53,185 nucleotides of DNA from NCBI GenBank assembly GCA_022707965.1, contig JAKIZO010000012.1:1-53185 (forward strand), written 5' to 3'. Positions within the stretch are counted from its first letter, which is position 1, and each line of letters begins with the position of its first letter. Of the stretch, positions 38,833-48,145 are shown one piece after another. Under the pieces are notes generated by a model that saw only the letters and a program-made list of their open reading frames with translations, made no database searches and was not told the DNA's origin. The position numbers were made by a program, and so were the translations under genes. Source of the stretch: Bacteroidota bacterium. Lineage in GTDB: Bacteria > Bacteroidota > Ignavibacteria > Kapaibacteriales > UBA2268.

Positions 38833-39996
38833 CTACATCAACTTAATCTTATTTTTATTTGCCTCGGCTTTTTGCTGGGCAATTTCGTAATGCAAGTCTG
38901 CAATTTTTCGGGCGAGGCTATCCCACGATGCGATGGATTTATACACCTGAATATTTTTGTGGTATTTTTCGAGCAAGTTCTGGTCGAATACAGCTTTGAT
39001 TGCGTCTGCCAGAAGCAAGGCGTCGGGTTTTGCAACAAGATAGCCGGTGTCGTAGGGTTCGACAGACTGACGCAAACTTCCCACATTGGTTGCAACTACG
39101 GGCAAATCAAAATGATAAGCGATAGCAACAATTCCGCTTTGGGTTGCAGAACGATACGGTAACACACACACATCAGCAGCCGAGAAGCAAAGCGGAACCT
39201 CGTCGTCGGAAATATAGCGAACGTGCTTTGTGATGCGATTTTCCACACCATACTGTTTGATGAGCCGTTCGTATTTATCGAAGTTGCCGTAGGGTTCGCC
39301 TGCAATGAGCAAATGATAATCCTCGGGCAGGTATTTCAGCGCTTCGATTAGCAAATCGAGCCCTTTGTAATCACGAATGAAGCCGAAAAACAGCAATATC
39401 TTTTTGTCGAACGGCAGAAAGAGCTTGTCCTGTGCAATTTTTTGGGGAACTTTTTCACCGAAATGGTTGTAGAGCGGGTGAATATGTTCGATATATTTTG
39501 CGTCGGGCTTGAATTCTAAAAGGTCGTCTCTTACAGTATCGCTCATAACGACGAAAGCATCATTGTATTTGAGGAAAAACTTGGTCAATTTAATATCGCC
39601 GGGACGTTTTTCGTGTGGCTTGACGTTGTCAAGGATAGAAATTCGGGTGATTTTTTCGGGCAAATACTTGCAAACAGTGCCAAGCGAAGGTGCAAAAAAC
39701 GGCATCCAGTATTTAGTAAGCAGCAAATCGGGGTCGTAACGGCGTATTTTCTGTGCAGAACGCAGGTAGCTCATTGGGTTAATTGTGTCGAGAATACGTT
39801 CGGCAATCAGTCTATCGACTTTATCAGTGGGTAAAACAAGCTGAGTTTGCCCCGGGAACAATATCGATGGATATTGCCGGGTGAATGTATACGCTTTGAC
39901 TTCCGCAAATTTTTCAAAAGCACGGTAGAGCGCCGCATTGAACTGAGCAATGCCACCACGAAATGGGTAAAATGTCGAAAGATACGCTATTTTCAT
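38833..39996 (-). CDS. Glycosyltransferase family 4
   Basis: A 387-residue GT-B enzyme. IAYLSTFYPFRGGIAQFNAALYRAF is the classic N-terminal opening with a glycine loop. ILLFFGFIRDYKGLDLLIEAL and HLLIAGEPYG are the donor-domain strands, and VCVLPYRSATQSGIVAIAYHFDLPVVATNVGSLRQSV is the nucleotide-sugar site. It is upstream of the restriction-modification pair on the same strand and divergent from the methyltransferase gene at 40078. It probably belongs to the same surface-glycan cluster as the genes at 34-37 kb. Confidence 0.88.
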   Translation of the reverse strand: MKIAYLSTFYPFRGGIAQFNAALYRAFEKFAEVKAYTFTRQYPSILFPGQTQLVLPTDKVDRLIAERILDTINPMSYLRSAQKIRRYDPDLLLTKYWMPFFAPSLGTVCKYLPEKITRISILDNVKPHEKRPGDIKLTKFFLKYNDAFVVMSDTVRDDLLEFKPDAKYIEHIHPLYNHFGEKVPQKIAQDKLFLPFDKKILLFFGFIRDYKGLDLLIEALKYLPEDYHLLIAGEPYGNFDKYERLIKQYGVENRITKHVRYISDDEVPLCFSAADVCVLPYRSATQSGIVAIAYHFDLPVVATNVGSLRQSVEPYDTGYLVAKPDALLLADAIKAVFDQNLLEKYHKNIQVYKSIASWDSLARKIADLHYEIAQQKAEANKNKIKLM

Positions 39997-40077
39997 ATAA
40001 AAGCAATTATTTATTACAAATTTCGTTTTTTGATATTTAAATTTAACTAATTTATCAAAAATATCCGATTAAAAATA

Positions 40078-40887
40078 ATGGCAGATGAAATTATCATACA
40101 AGCGGAACGAAGCGGTCTGGGAAAAGCAGATTTTTACTATTGGCGGTATCAATATGAATTAGGAAGGGATATAATTGTCCCGTATTTTCAGAAAAACATC
40201 TGCGAAATAAAGAACAAGATAATTGCTGAAATTGGTTCTGCCGAAGGCGGTGTTTTACATTCATTTCTTCGCGCAGGCGCTGAATATGGATTAGGCACCG
40301 ATATTGCCGAGAATAGATTGGAAAGCGGTCGAAAAGTGTCCTCTGCGACGCAATTGAACGTGGAATTCACTTCACACAACATTCTTTCTGATGAAATTCC
40401 CCAAAAGTGGCAAAATTACTTCGATATAGTAATACTGCGTGATGTAATTGAGCATCTGTCCGATACCGAGCAAACACTTACGCAAATCAGGCAATTATTG
40501 CAAAATGATGGAATTCTATATGTTACTTTTCCGCCGTATCGTTCACCTTATGGTGGTCATCAGCATACTCTTGCGGGCAATTTTCTCACGAAGTTGCCTT
40601 ATATTCATTTACTTCCTGATTTTATTTTCAAAAAAATGATAATTTCGGGACGACAAATTGACCAGGAGGAAACTCTAAGATTGCGTAAAATCAGGCTTTC
40701 ATCAAGAAAATTCAAAGAGAGTGCGCAATCGGCGGGATTTTCTATTGCAAAAGAGGAATACTATTTATTGCGTCCCGTGTTCAAACAGAAATTTGGATTG
40801 CCAACGATTAAAATTGGTGCAATCGGGAAAATACCGTTTTTCGGGGACTTTCTTTCGCTTGAATGTATGTATGTTTTGAAAAAATAG
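40078..40887 (+). CDS. Class I SAM-dependent methyltransferase
   Basis: A 269-residue methyltransferase of the Methyltransf_11/23 type. IIAEIGSAEGGVLHSFLRAG is motif I, GTDIAENRLESGRKV holds the acidic residue that binds the SAM ribose, DIVILRDVIEHLSD is motif IV, and LLQNDGILYVTFPPYRSPYGGHQHT follows as the post-IV strand. Similar proteins occur in glycan clusters and methylate sugars or lipids; the substrate here is unknown. It is divergent from a glycosyltransferase and followed by NAD synthetase. Confidence 0.82.
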   Translation: MADEIIIQAERSGLGKADFYYWRYQYELGRDIIVPYFQKNICEIKNKIIAEIGSAEGGVLHSFLRAGAEYGLGTDIAENRLESGRKVSSATQLNVEFTSHNILSDEIPQKWQNYFDIVILRDVIEHLSDTEQTLTQIRQLLQNDGILYVTFPPYRSPYGGHQHTLAGNFLTKLPYIHLLPDFIFKKMIISGRQIDQEETLRLRKIRLSSRKFKESAQSAGFSIAKEEYYLLRPVFKQKFGLPTIKIGAIGKIPFFGDFLSLECMYVLKK

Positions 40888-40935
40888 ATTTGGTATAAAT
40901 TTTGCCGTTATTATCGATAAATGTTAGGGAAAAAT

Positions 40936-42882
40936 ATGTTGATAAATTTGAACAAATATAATATTGCACGCTTTGCGGTAGTTTCCCCTGAGGTGAGAAT
41001 TGCTGACGTTCCATTCAATGTTGAGAAAATCAAGGAAGCAGTCGAAACGGGGCTCGCAAACAAATGCAATTTTTATCTATTCCCAGAAATGTCGATAACG
41101 GGCTATTCTTGCGGTGATTTGTTCTTTCAGGATAATTTAAATCGTGCGGTAGAGCAAGGATTGCTGGAATTGCAGAAATTCACGCAGCAGCAGGCAGTAA
41201 CTTTGGTGGTCGGTGCGCCGCTGCGTTCGCTCGGGAAAATGTTCAATTGTGCTGTTTTCATTTCAAACGGACAAATTCTGGGGGTTGTTCCCAAAACATT
41301 TATTCCGAATTACGATGAATATTACGAAGAACGCTGGTTTTCGGGCGATGGAGATAGAAACACTTCGACTATAGAAATAAATGGCAGCGAAATTCCTTTT
41401 GGAGCAGACTTGATATTCGAAGCAAAGGATTTTCCATTGCTACGCATAGGAATTGAAATATGCGAGGATTTGTGGTCGGTAGTGCCACCGAGTTCGGATT
41501 TGGCGCTTGCAGGTGCAAATGTGTTGCTAAATTTGTCCGCAAGTAGCGAGTATCTTGGCAAAGCAGAATACAGGAGAAATCTGGTGGTATCGCAATCAGC
41601 ACGTTGCCACGCTGCTTATCTATATTCGTCGGCGGGTCCGGGTGAAAGCTCAACCGATTTTATAATGTCCGGGCATTGCATAATTGCAGAAAATGGGCGA
41701 ATTCTGGAAGAAAGCCGCCGATTTTCGTTCAACACTCAGATGATTTTATCTGATGTAGATATTGAAAAACTAAATTCTGAGCGTTTGAAAAATAGTTCTT
41801 TTGCAACTGGGCGAACTCAGAAGCAATTTAAAACTATTACATTTCAGTTTGGGACAGTATCAACAAATAAGCTTTTGCGTCATATACCAAAGTTGCCGTT
41901 TGTTCCACGTTCGTATCAGCAGAAAAAAGAAGTATGCGAGGAAATACTGAATATACAAATAACGGCACTATCGAAACGCTTGAAGCACATTGGAATAAAG
42001 AACGTTGTGTTGGGTGTTTCTGGCGGGCTGGACTCTACTCTTGCGTTGATTGTTTGTGCTAAAACTTTCGAAAGACTTGGAATAAGCAAAAAAGGTATTC
42101 TGGCAGTTTCTATGCCTTGCTTCGGAACTTCGAGCCGAACGAAAATTAATGCGCAGAAGCTCTCAGAATCGCTTGGAGTAAGTTTTAAAGAAATCGACAT
42201 TACAAACACCGTTAGGTCGCATTTTAATGATATTTCGCACAATGAAAATCAAGTTGATATAGTATTCGAGAACGCACAGGCACGTGTAAGGACATTAATT
42301 TTAATGGATTTAGCGAACAAAATGAATGGCATTGTTGTTGGGACGGGCGATTTATCGGAAGCGGCACTGGGATGGAGCACCTACAACGGCGACCATATGT
42401 CTATGTATAACGTAAATTCGGGAGTTCCGAAGACACTTGTAATGTATTTGATTGACTGGGCAAAGGACAATATGTTCGAAGGAGAGGTTTCGCAAATATT
42501 AGGAAGCATAATGGAGACACCAATTTCGCCTGAGCTATTGCCCACAATCGAGGACGCGCTTGTTCAGCAGACGGAAAAGATAATTGGTCCATATTTGCTG
42601 CACGACTTTTTCCTCTACTATTTCGCCCGATTTGGTTATTCACCGACAAAGATAATGATGATGGCAAAGGTAGCATTTGGAGAAAAGTTCAAAGATTATG
42701 AAATAAAAGATAGTATGAAAAAATTTATCACACGATTTTTCGTAAATCAATATAAGCGTTCGTGCACGCCAGATGGAGTAAAAGTTGGAACGGTAGCTCT
42801 ATCGCCACGAGGAGATTGGAGGATGCCGAGCGACGCTATGATGGAAATATGGATTTCAGAAATAGAAAGGTTCGAGCTATGA
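40936..42882 (+). CDS. nadE: Glutamine-dependent NAD+ synthetase
   Basis: A two-domain enzyme making NAD from nicotinic acid adenine dinucleotide with glutamine as nitrogen source. The N-terminal nitrilase-like glutaminase shows the Glu in FPEMSITGY, a lysine in VPKTFIPNYDEYYE and the nucleophilic Cys in IGIEICEDLW. The C-terminal synthetase has the ATP pyrophosphatase loop GVSGGLDSTLAL and GTGDLSEAALGWSTYNGDH. The frame is open from 40921, but the ATG at 40936 has AGGG at proper spacing and is preferred (648 residues). The response-regulator gene overlaps its stop codon. Confidence 0.95.
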   Translation: MLINLNKYNIARFAVVSPEVRIADVPFNVEKIKEAVETGLANKCNFYLFPEMSITGYSCGDLFFQDNLNRAVEQGLLELQKFTQQQAVTLVVGAPLRSLGKMFNCAVFISNGQILGVVPKTFIPNYDEYYEERWFSGDGDRNTSTIEINGSEIPFGADLIFEAKDFPLLRIGIEICEDLWSVVPPSSDLALAGANVLLNLSASSEYLGKAEYRRNLVVSQSARCHAAYLYSSAGPGESSTDFIMSGHCIIAENGRILEESRRFSFNTQMILSDVDIEKLNSERLKNSSFATGRTQKQFKTITFQFGTVSTNKLLRHIPKLPFVPRSYQQKKEVCEEILNIQITALSKRLKHIGIKNVVLGVSGGLDSTLALIVCAKTFERLGISKKGILAVSMPCFGTSSRTKINAQKLSESLGVSFKEIDITNTVRSHFNDISHNENQVDIVFENAQARVRTLILMDLANKMNGIVVGTGDLSEAALGWSTYNGDHMSMYNVNSGVPKTLVMYLIDWAKDNMFEGEVSQILGSIMETPISPELLPTIEDALVQQTEKIIGPYLLHDFFLYYFARFGYSPTKIMMMAKVAFGEKFKDYEIKDSMKKFITRFFVNQYKRSCTPDGVKVGTVALSPRGDWRMPSDAMMEIWISEIERFEL

Positions 42883-43541
42883 GCGATTTCTTCGATATAA
42901 ATAATCAGCTTCTAATCGTAATAGCAGACGACCACGAAATAGTGCGAGCGGGACTTAAACGTCTGCTGAACATTGAAAAATCATTTAAGATAATAGATGA
43001 AGCACGCACAGGCGAAGAAGCAGTAGAGCTTGCGAGCTACCACAAACCCCACGTTTTGCTGCTGGACATACTTATGCCCGTGATGACAGGAATTGAGGTA
43101 CTGCCTTTGATTAAAAAGATGTCGCCCGAAACGATGGTTGTTATGCTTACAGCGTTCGAAGATGCATTGCATATAGAGCAAGCAATTGATGCAGGTGCCG
43201 ACGGCTATCTTTCGAAAGATATTGCATCTGCTGATTTGATAGAAGCAATCAAAAAGGTTGTTTTAGGCGAAAGAGTATTCAGCAAATCAATCCTGAATAT
43301 GATGCAGCATAAGCTTTTTAAATCACAGTCAGATGCCAAGCCTATTTCAATTACTAAAAGAGAGCAAGAAGTGCTAAATCTGATAGCCGAAGGAAAAACC
43401 AACGCAGAAATTGCAGAGATGCTCTTTTTGAGCGTTCGCACAGTGGAATCGCACCGCTATAATTTAATGCAAAAGCTCCAATGCTCGAATACCGCAAGTT
43501 TAGTCCGCTATGCTATAAAGAATAAAATTGCTAATGTGTAG
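42879..43541 (+). CDS. NarL/LuxR-family response regulator
   Basis: A two-domain regulator. The receiver domain (about 10-130) has the acidic pair in IADDHEIVRAGLKRLL, the phospho-acceptor Asp in LLLDILMPVMTGIE, the Thr in MLTAFED and the Lys in GYLSKDI. A helix-turn-helix of the LuxR/NarL type ends the protein (ITKREQEVLNLIAEGKTNAEIAEMLFLSVRTVESH). The frame extends back inside nadE to 42762, but the ATG at 42879 overlaps the nadE stop (ATGA) and has a GAAAGG site about 8 bases upstream, giving 220 residues. No histidine kinase is adjacent, so it is an orphan here. Confidence 0.92.
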   Translation: MSDFFDINNQLLIVIADDHEIVRAGLKRLLNIEKSFKIIDEARTGEEAVELASYHKPHVLLLDILMPVMTGIEVLPLIKKMSPETMVVMLTAFEDALHIEQAIDAGADGYLSKDIASADLIEAIKKVVLGERVFSKSILNMMQHKLFKSQSDAKPISITKREQEVLNLIAEGKTNAEIAEMLFLSVRTVESHRYNLMQKLQCSNTASLVRYAIKNKIANV

Positions 43542-43560
43542 CTAATAAATGCGAATTAAT

Positions 43561-43880
43561 ATTCCTTCCGAAGGTTTTCTCTTAATAAATCATTGGTAGC
43601 ACAGACATTCCTGTCTGTGAATACTCTTCGAGTGAAATTGGCTTTTTATTCAGGTTGTCTCGTAATTGTGAGGCTTAGAACCTTCGGAAGGTTTGGAACC
43701 TTCCGAAGGTTTTTTAATATTGTAGCACAGACATTCGTGTCTGTGGAATGCAAAATTCAGGAAAATTGATGTCTTATTTTTTTAGATTGTTTGATAATTA
43801 CAACGCTTAGAACCTTCGGAAGGTTTGGAACCTTCCGAAGGTTTTCCTATTGAGGTAGCATAGACATTCCTGTCAGTGCA
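43561..43880. repeat. Three tandem units of a composite two-hairpin intergenic repeat
   Basis: This fills most of the 419-bp gap between the response regulator and the RND pump. Each unit has a palindromic pair built from AACCTTCGGAAGGTT, then TGG, then AACCTTCCGAAGGTT, followed 10-17 nt later by GTAGCACAGACATTC and its inverted partner TGTCTGTG. Full palindromes are at 43679-43711 and 43811-43843; the first unit keeps only the last half (43564-43578). Second hairpins are at 43600-43619, 43726-43745 (8-bp stem, TTCG loop) and 43859-43878 (decayed). No reading frame is evident. Confidence 0.85.
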
Positions 43881-43910
43881 AATTAAAGGGGCGTATTGCG
43901 ATACGCCCCT
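43880..43910 (-). terminator. Hairpin terminator downstream of the RND efflux operon
   Basis: A 10-bp perfect stem AGGGGCGTAT/ATACGCCCCT with a 4-nt loop (43887-43910). Read on the minus strand it is followed by TTTAATTTGC, so it could end the efflux operon, whose stop codon lies 50 bp away. A further half palindrome (GAACCCTTCGGAAAGTT, about 43917-43933) lies between. Confidence 0.6.
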
Positions 43911-43960
43911 AAATTGAACCCTTCGGAAAGTTAAGAAATAGGCAATTGATTTTATGCTTA

Positions 43961-46900
43961 CTATGCAGTTTGTCTTTTGAAAATTCGTTTCAGTTTACCG
44001 AAGATTGCATTGCCGAAAGCGTTATTTAAATAATCGGCAGAAGGAATAACATAAATTGTAAGAATTGTCGAGACAAGCAATCCGCCCAAAGAAACAATAC
44101 CAAGCGGCATACGCAATTCTTTGCCGAAATCACCAATACCAAGAGCCATTGGAAGCATACCCAAAATAATAGCAGCAGAAGCCATAATTTGTGGTTTTAG
44201 TTTTGTTGGAGCTGCTTCAATCATGGCATCGCGGTGGCTCATACCCTTACGAACTAATTGGTTAGAATAGTCAAGTATGAGAATAGCGTTATTGACAACA
44301 ATTCCCACAAGCATTATTATTGCCATCATAGAAATAGTGTTCATAGTTGCACCGGTGATAAATAGAATACCAAGTACGCCGATAAATGATAGAGGAAGGG
44401 TGCTCATAATAATAAGCGGTTGGACTAAGTCTTCCAGCAAAGCTGCGAGCAACATATAAGTAAGTACAATAGCAATTAAAAAAGCACGCAACATTTCAGC
44501 AACTGTTTCTTTCATCATCTCGGCACTACCACCCCATTTGTAGTAATATCCTGCTGGCATTTCAATTTTGGCAAGGCGCTTCTCAATTTCGTCTGTAACC
44601 TGCCCTAATGGCACACCAGCTGCGGGCGACCCTGTGAACTTAATAGTAGTAAGTTTATCGCGGTGCAGTATTTTTGCAAAACCTTTGGTGAAACGGACTT
44701 CGCCTAATTGTGACAGTCGGTATGCACCATTTGGTGTTGCAATTGGAATATTGCCAACTTTTTCAGGAGTGTTGTATGCGTCGTCGAATAGTTTCACTTT
44801 GATATCGTATTCCTCGCCTTTTTCTCTGTATGTTGTGGCAACAAGCCCTTCCATCGAAGCACGCAGCGTCATTGCCACATCCATAACAGTAATTCCAGCT
44901 TCTTCGATTTTCTCACGATATGGGAAAATTGTAATTTCAGGTTTGCCCGAACGTGATGAATTATCGAAGTTAATAAGACCTGGGACATCAGATATTTCAT
45001 CAACTACTTTCGTTTTCAGTTCTTCAAGGACAAGAGCGTCGTTGCCCATCAAGTAAAATTCAATCGGAGCACCAGGACCGCCAACATTATTAGCAAAATC
45101 AACTTTAATTTTAGCATTTGGAATGTCTGAAAGCAGGTTTGTAAATTCAGTGATGAATTCTTGAAGTGTGGTTTCGCGTTGGTTAGCGTCGGTAACTGTT
45201 ACATCCATCACAGCAAGGTTTGTGTTTTTGTCGAGTTCGCTTTGCTTGCCCAGACTTGTAATAATTTTGGTAACGTCAGGATATTGACTGATACGGCGCT
45301 CGATTTCTGCCATTACGATAGCAGTTTCGTCTATATTATATCCGTCGGGCAATTCAACTTTAATTCTAACTTGGGAATCGTCAATACGGGGGAAATTCTC
45401 GAAACCGATTTGCGGACCTAACACAATGAAGCTAAGAATGAGCAGAGTAAACGAACCGAAGGCAACAATCGAAGCATAAAGTTTACGGCTAAGAACCCAC
45501 GCAAGAGTACGTTTATAGAATTGTTCCACTTTCGACCAATATCTTTCTATCGCGGCACCAATCTTCCCTACTTTTATTTCTTTTGGTAGAATTAATGATG
45601 CAAGCATAGGAGTAACTGTAAAGGAAACCAAAAGTGAGAACAAAGTTGCATAAGTAACGGTTAAAGCAAATTCGCGGAAGAAAAGTCCTACCATAGAAGT
45701 CATTTGTGCAATCGGAAGGAACACGACTAAGTTTGTCATTGTTGCAGCAAGGACTGCGACGACGACTTCATCAGTTCCTTTGGCAGCTGCTTCTTTGTTG
45801 TCGGAGCCAAGTTCTTCTTTATGTCGGAAAATGTTCTCAATAACAACAATTGAGTTCGAAACAAGCACCCCAACAGAAACCGATAGCCCCATAAGTGTCA
45901 TCGTATTCAATGAAAAGCCCGAAACCTGCATTAAGAAGAAAGTCGAGACAATGGAAATAGGCATTGCAAGAGCAACTATAAAAGTTGTTCTAATATCGTG
46001 CAAAAAGAAAAGTAGTACTAATCCTGTTAACAATACACCCATATATATATTGGAAAGTGCGTCGCTAACGGAGCTTTTAATAAACTCAGAGCGGTCCAGG
46101 GCGATGTCTAATTTCATCCCTTTTGGCAAGTTTTTTTCAATTTGTGGAAGTGATTTTCGAATAGCATTGGCAACATTTACAACGTTTCCTTCGGGCGACT
46201 TGATAATACCGATATTAATCACGTTATCAAGGCGTTCCTTAGCTTTATTGTCGAAAAAGACTGCGCGTTCGCGGACATCTTTTCCTTCGTCGAAGACTTC
46301 GGCAAGCTGCCCGATTTTTTTAAGTCCGCCACTTGTAGGAATTTGAAGTTCTTTTATTTGCTCGGGTGATGAATATTGCCCCTGCATACGAACAGTATAT
46401 TCCTGACCTTGAAGTTTAAAATATCCGGCAGGGATATCGATGTTATGCGCTTTTAAAACTTGAATAAGTTGAGGAAGCGAAATATTATTTTCGTAGACGG
46501 TGCGGTTGTCGAGCTTCACTTGAATTTCGCGTTCTTGTCCGCCGGTGATAGTAACATTTGCCACACCTTCGATTTGCGAGAAGCGGTCGCGAAGCACTCT
46601 ATCGGCGTAAAAGTACAGGTCGCGTGGGTCAGTTTGTTCGCCCGAAAGAATAACATTTACAACAGGGAATGCCTGCAAATCTACTTTTTGAATGATTGGT
46701 AATTCTGCGTCATCTGGGAGCTGGCTCAAAATTGCATCGACTTTGTCCTTAACCTCTTGATTGGCAATATCTATGTCTTTATCGAGTTCGAATTGGATAA
46801 TAGAGATTGAGATGCCTTCGAGAGAATAAGAATCAATAACTTTAATTTTGGAAACCGTAGAAACAGCGTCTTCTATTTTCTTGGTTATTTGTGTTTCAAT

Positions 46901-47074
46901 TTCTTTCGGTCCTGCCCCTGGATAAACAGTTGAAATTGTTACATACGGAATTTCAACATCGGGCATCTGGTTGAGAGTAAGGCTAAAATATGCCAATCCA
47001 CCGAATAACACGAATACGATGATAAGCATACTCATCATTATAGGGCGATTGACAGATATATGAGCAATTTTCAT
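43961..47074 (-). CDS. RND efflux pump inner-membrane subunit (AcrB/HAE1-like)
   Basis: This 1037-residue transporter has the duplicated RND layout, with two sets of six membrane helices and two large periplasmic loops. It opens ISVNRPIMMSMLIIVFVLFGGLAYFSL, with the porter signature VYPGAGPKEIETQITKKIEDAV following. In TM4 the usual AcrB Asp-Asp pair (LVDDAIVVVEN) is replaced by VSNSIVVIEN. In TM10 the AcrB lysine is Asn (GIVVNNAILILDYS). The proton path must therefore differ, or the pump uses another ion; this is inference. It is the last gene of the tetR-tolC-adaptor-pump operon. Substrates are unknown. Confidence 0.92.
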   Translation of the reverse strand: MKIAHISVNRPIMMSMLIIVFVLFGGLAYFSLTLNQMPDVEIPYVTISTVYPGAGPKEIETQITKKIEDAVSTVSKIKVIDSYSLEGISISIIQFELDKDIDIANQEVKDKVDAILSQLPDDAELPIIQKVDLQAFPVVNVILSGEQTDPRDLYFYADRVLRDRFSQIEGVANVTITGGQEREIQVKLDNRTVYENNISLPQLIQVLKAHNIDIPAGYFKLQGQEYTVRMQGQYSSPEQIKELQIPTSGGLKKIGQLAEVFDEGKDVRERAVFFDNKAKERLDNVINIGIIKSPEGNVVNVANAIRKSLPQIEKNLPKGMKLDIALDRSEFIKSSVSDALSNIYMGVLLTGLVLLFFLHDIRTTFIVALAMPISIVSTFFLMQVSGFSLNTMTLMGLSVSVGVLVSNSIVVIENIFRHKEELGSDNKEAAAKGTDEVVVAVLAATMTNLVVFLPIAQMTSMVGLFFREFALTVTYATLFSLLVSFTVTPMLASLILPKEIKVGKIGAAIERYWSKVEQFYKRTLAWVLSRKLYASIVAFGSFTLLILSFIVLGPQIGFENFPRIDDSQVRIKVELPDGYNIDETAIVMAEIERRISQYPDVTKIITSLGKQSELDKNTNLAVMDVTVTDANQRETTLQEFITEFTNLLSDIPNAKIKVDFANNVGGPGAPIEFYLMGNDALVLEELKTKVVDEISDVPGLINFDNSSRSGKPEITIFPYREKIEEAGITVMDVAMTLRASMEGLVATTYREKGEEYDIKVKLFDDAYNTPEKVGNIPIATPNGAYRLSQLGEVRFTKGFAKILHRDKLTTIKFTGSPAAGVPLGQVTDEIEKRLAKIEMPAGYYYKWGGSAEMMKETVAEMLRAFLIAIVLTYMLLAALLEDLVQPLIIMSTLPLSFIGVLGILFITGATMNTISMMAIIMLVGIVVNNAILILDYSNQLVRKGMSHRDAMIEAAPTKLKPQIMASAAIILGMLPMALGIGDFGKELRMPLGIVSLGGLLVSTILTIYVIPSADYLNNAFGNAIFGKLKRIFKRQTA

Positions 47075-47084
47075 ATTTGCACCT

Positions 47085-48122
47085 CTAATTTACGATTTTA
47101 ACTTTACTACCATTGCGAAGCAGGAATATACCGTCTGTGATAAGACGGTCGCCGGGGTTCAAGCCTTCGGTAATTTCAATATCGATGCTGCTTTCGATGC
47201 CAGTTTTTACTGTTTGCTTGTATGCTTTGCCGTCTTTTTCTACGAAGACGAATTTTTCGTCTCCATCGAAAACAATATAGCGGCGAGGCACAACAATAGC
47301 GTTGTTTCTTTTGTAAGCATTTATGCGAATATCAGCTGTAACTCCACTGCGAATTTTGCCGTGATAATTATCGAAGACTATTTCCACACCATAAGCATTG
47401 TGTTTTGGGTCGATGGACAAATCAACGACAGACACTTTTCCCGTATAGACGTCTCCGTTTATTTTCATAGTTGCGTCCATACCAGGCTTTATGTATTGAA
47501 CTTCAATAGGTGAAGCCCAAACTTTTGCTTTAACTTTGTTAAGTTGGGCGACAGTGAAGAGATTATCGCCTGCTTTCACCTTATCACCTTCTTTTACAAG
47601 CATTTGAGTGATGGTGCCACTGATTGGCGATTCAATATTGATTAATTTATTGATAGATTCCCAGTTGCGTTTAGCCACTAAGAATTGAGCTTCGGCATTG
47701 TCGAAATTCTGCTGTGAAGTTTCGCCGGCAGCGAGTAATTGCTTCATACGCTCATAAAGCTTTTTAGCGTTTTCGTAGCCAACTTTTGCCTGGTCGTATT
47801 GGATACGAGGATTATCTTTCGGGAACTCGACAATTACCTGACCTTCGCTAACACGAGAACCAACTTTTGCGTTAATTTTGACAATTTTATCTTCAATCGC
47901 AGCTTGTTGCATAGTTTCTTTGATGCCTGTTACTTTGGCGAAGAAGCTCAGGTCTTTTGCAAAGTCGCGTTCGCCGATTGTCATAATTCGGACAGGGACG
48001 CCGGATTCGGCACGAATTTGTTCGATACTTTTGCCTGGTTTTACTTTCTTCTGGCAGGCAGAGACCGACAGGGCAATTATTAGAGCGAAGAAAAGTGTTT
48101 TAGATAAATTAAAGCATTTCAT
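47085..48122 (-). CDS. RND periplasmic adaptor (membrane fusion lipoprotein)
   Basis: A 345-residue adaptor joining the pump to the outer-membrane channel. The N terminus ends in a lipobox (SVSAC), so it is probably anchored as a lipoprotein. The lipoyl-like halves are visible: IVKINAKVGSRVSEGQVIVEFPKD and INIESPISGTITQMLVKEGDKVKAGDNLFTVA. They flank a helical hairpin (QYDQAKVGYENAKKLYERMKQ). Beta-barrel and membrane-proximal parts follow. It lies 10 bp before the pump gene and 23 bp after the channel gene. Confidence 0.92.
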   Translation of the reverse strand: MKCFNLSKTLFFALIIALSVSACQKKVKPGKSIEQIRAESGVPVRIMTIGERDFAKDLSFFAKVTGIKETMQQAAIEDKIVKINAKVGSRVSEGQVIVEFPKDNPRIQYDQAKVGYENAKKLYERMKQLLAAGETSQQNFDNAEAQFLVAKRNWESINKLINIESPISGTITQMLVKEGDKVKAGDNLFTVAQLNKVKAKVWASPIEVQYIKPGMDATMKINGDVYTGKVSVVDLSIDPKHNAYGVEIVFDNYHGKIRSGVTADIRINAYKRNNAIVVPRRYIVFDGDEKFVFVEKDGKAYKQTVKTGIESSIDIEITEGLNPGDRLITDGIFLLRNGSKVKIVN

Positions 48123-48145
48123 AATTTATATTACTCCTTGATTTA

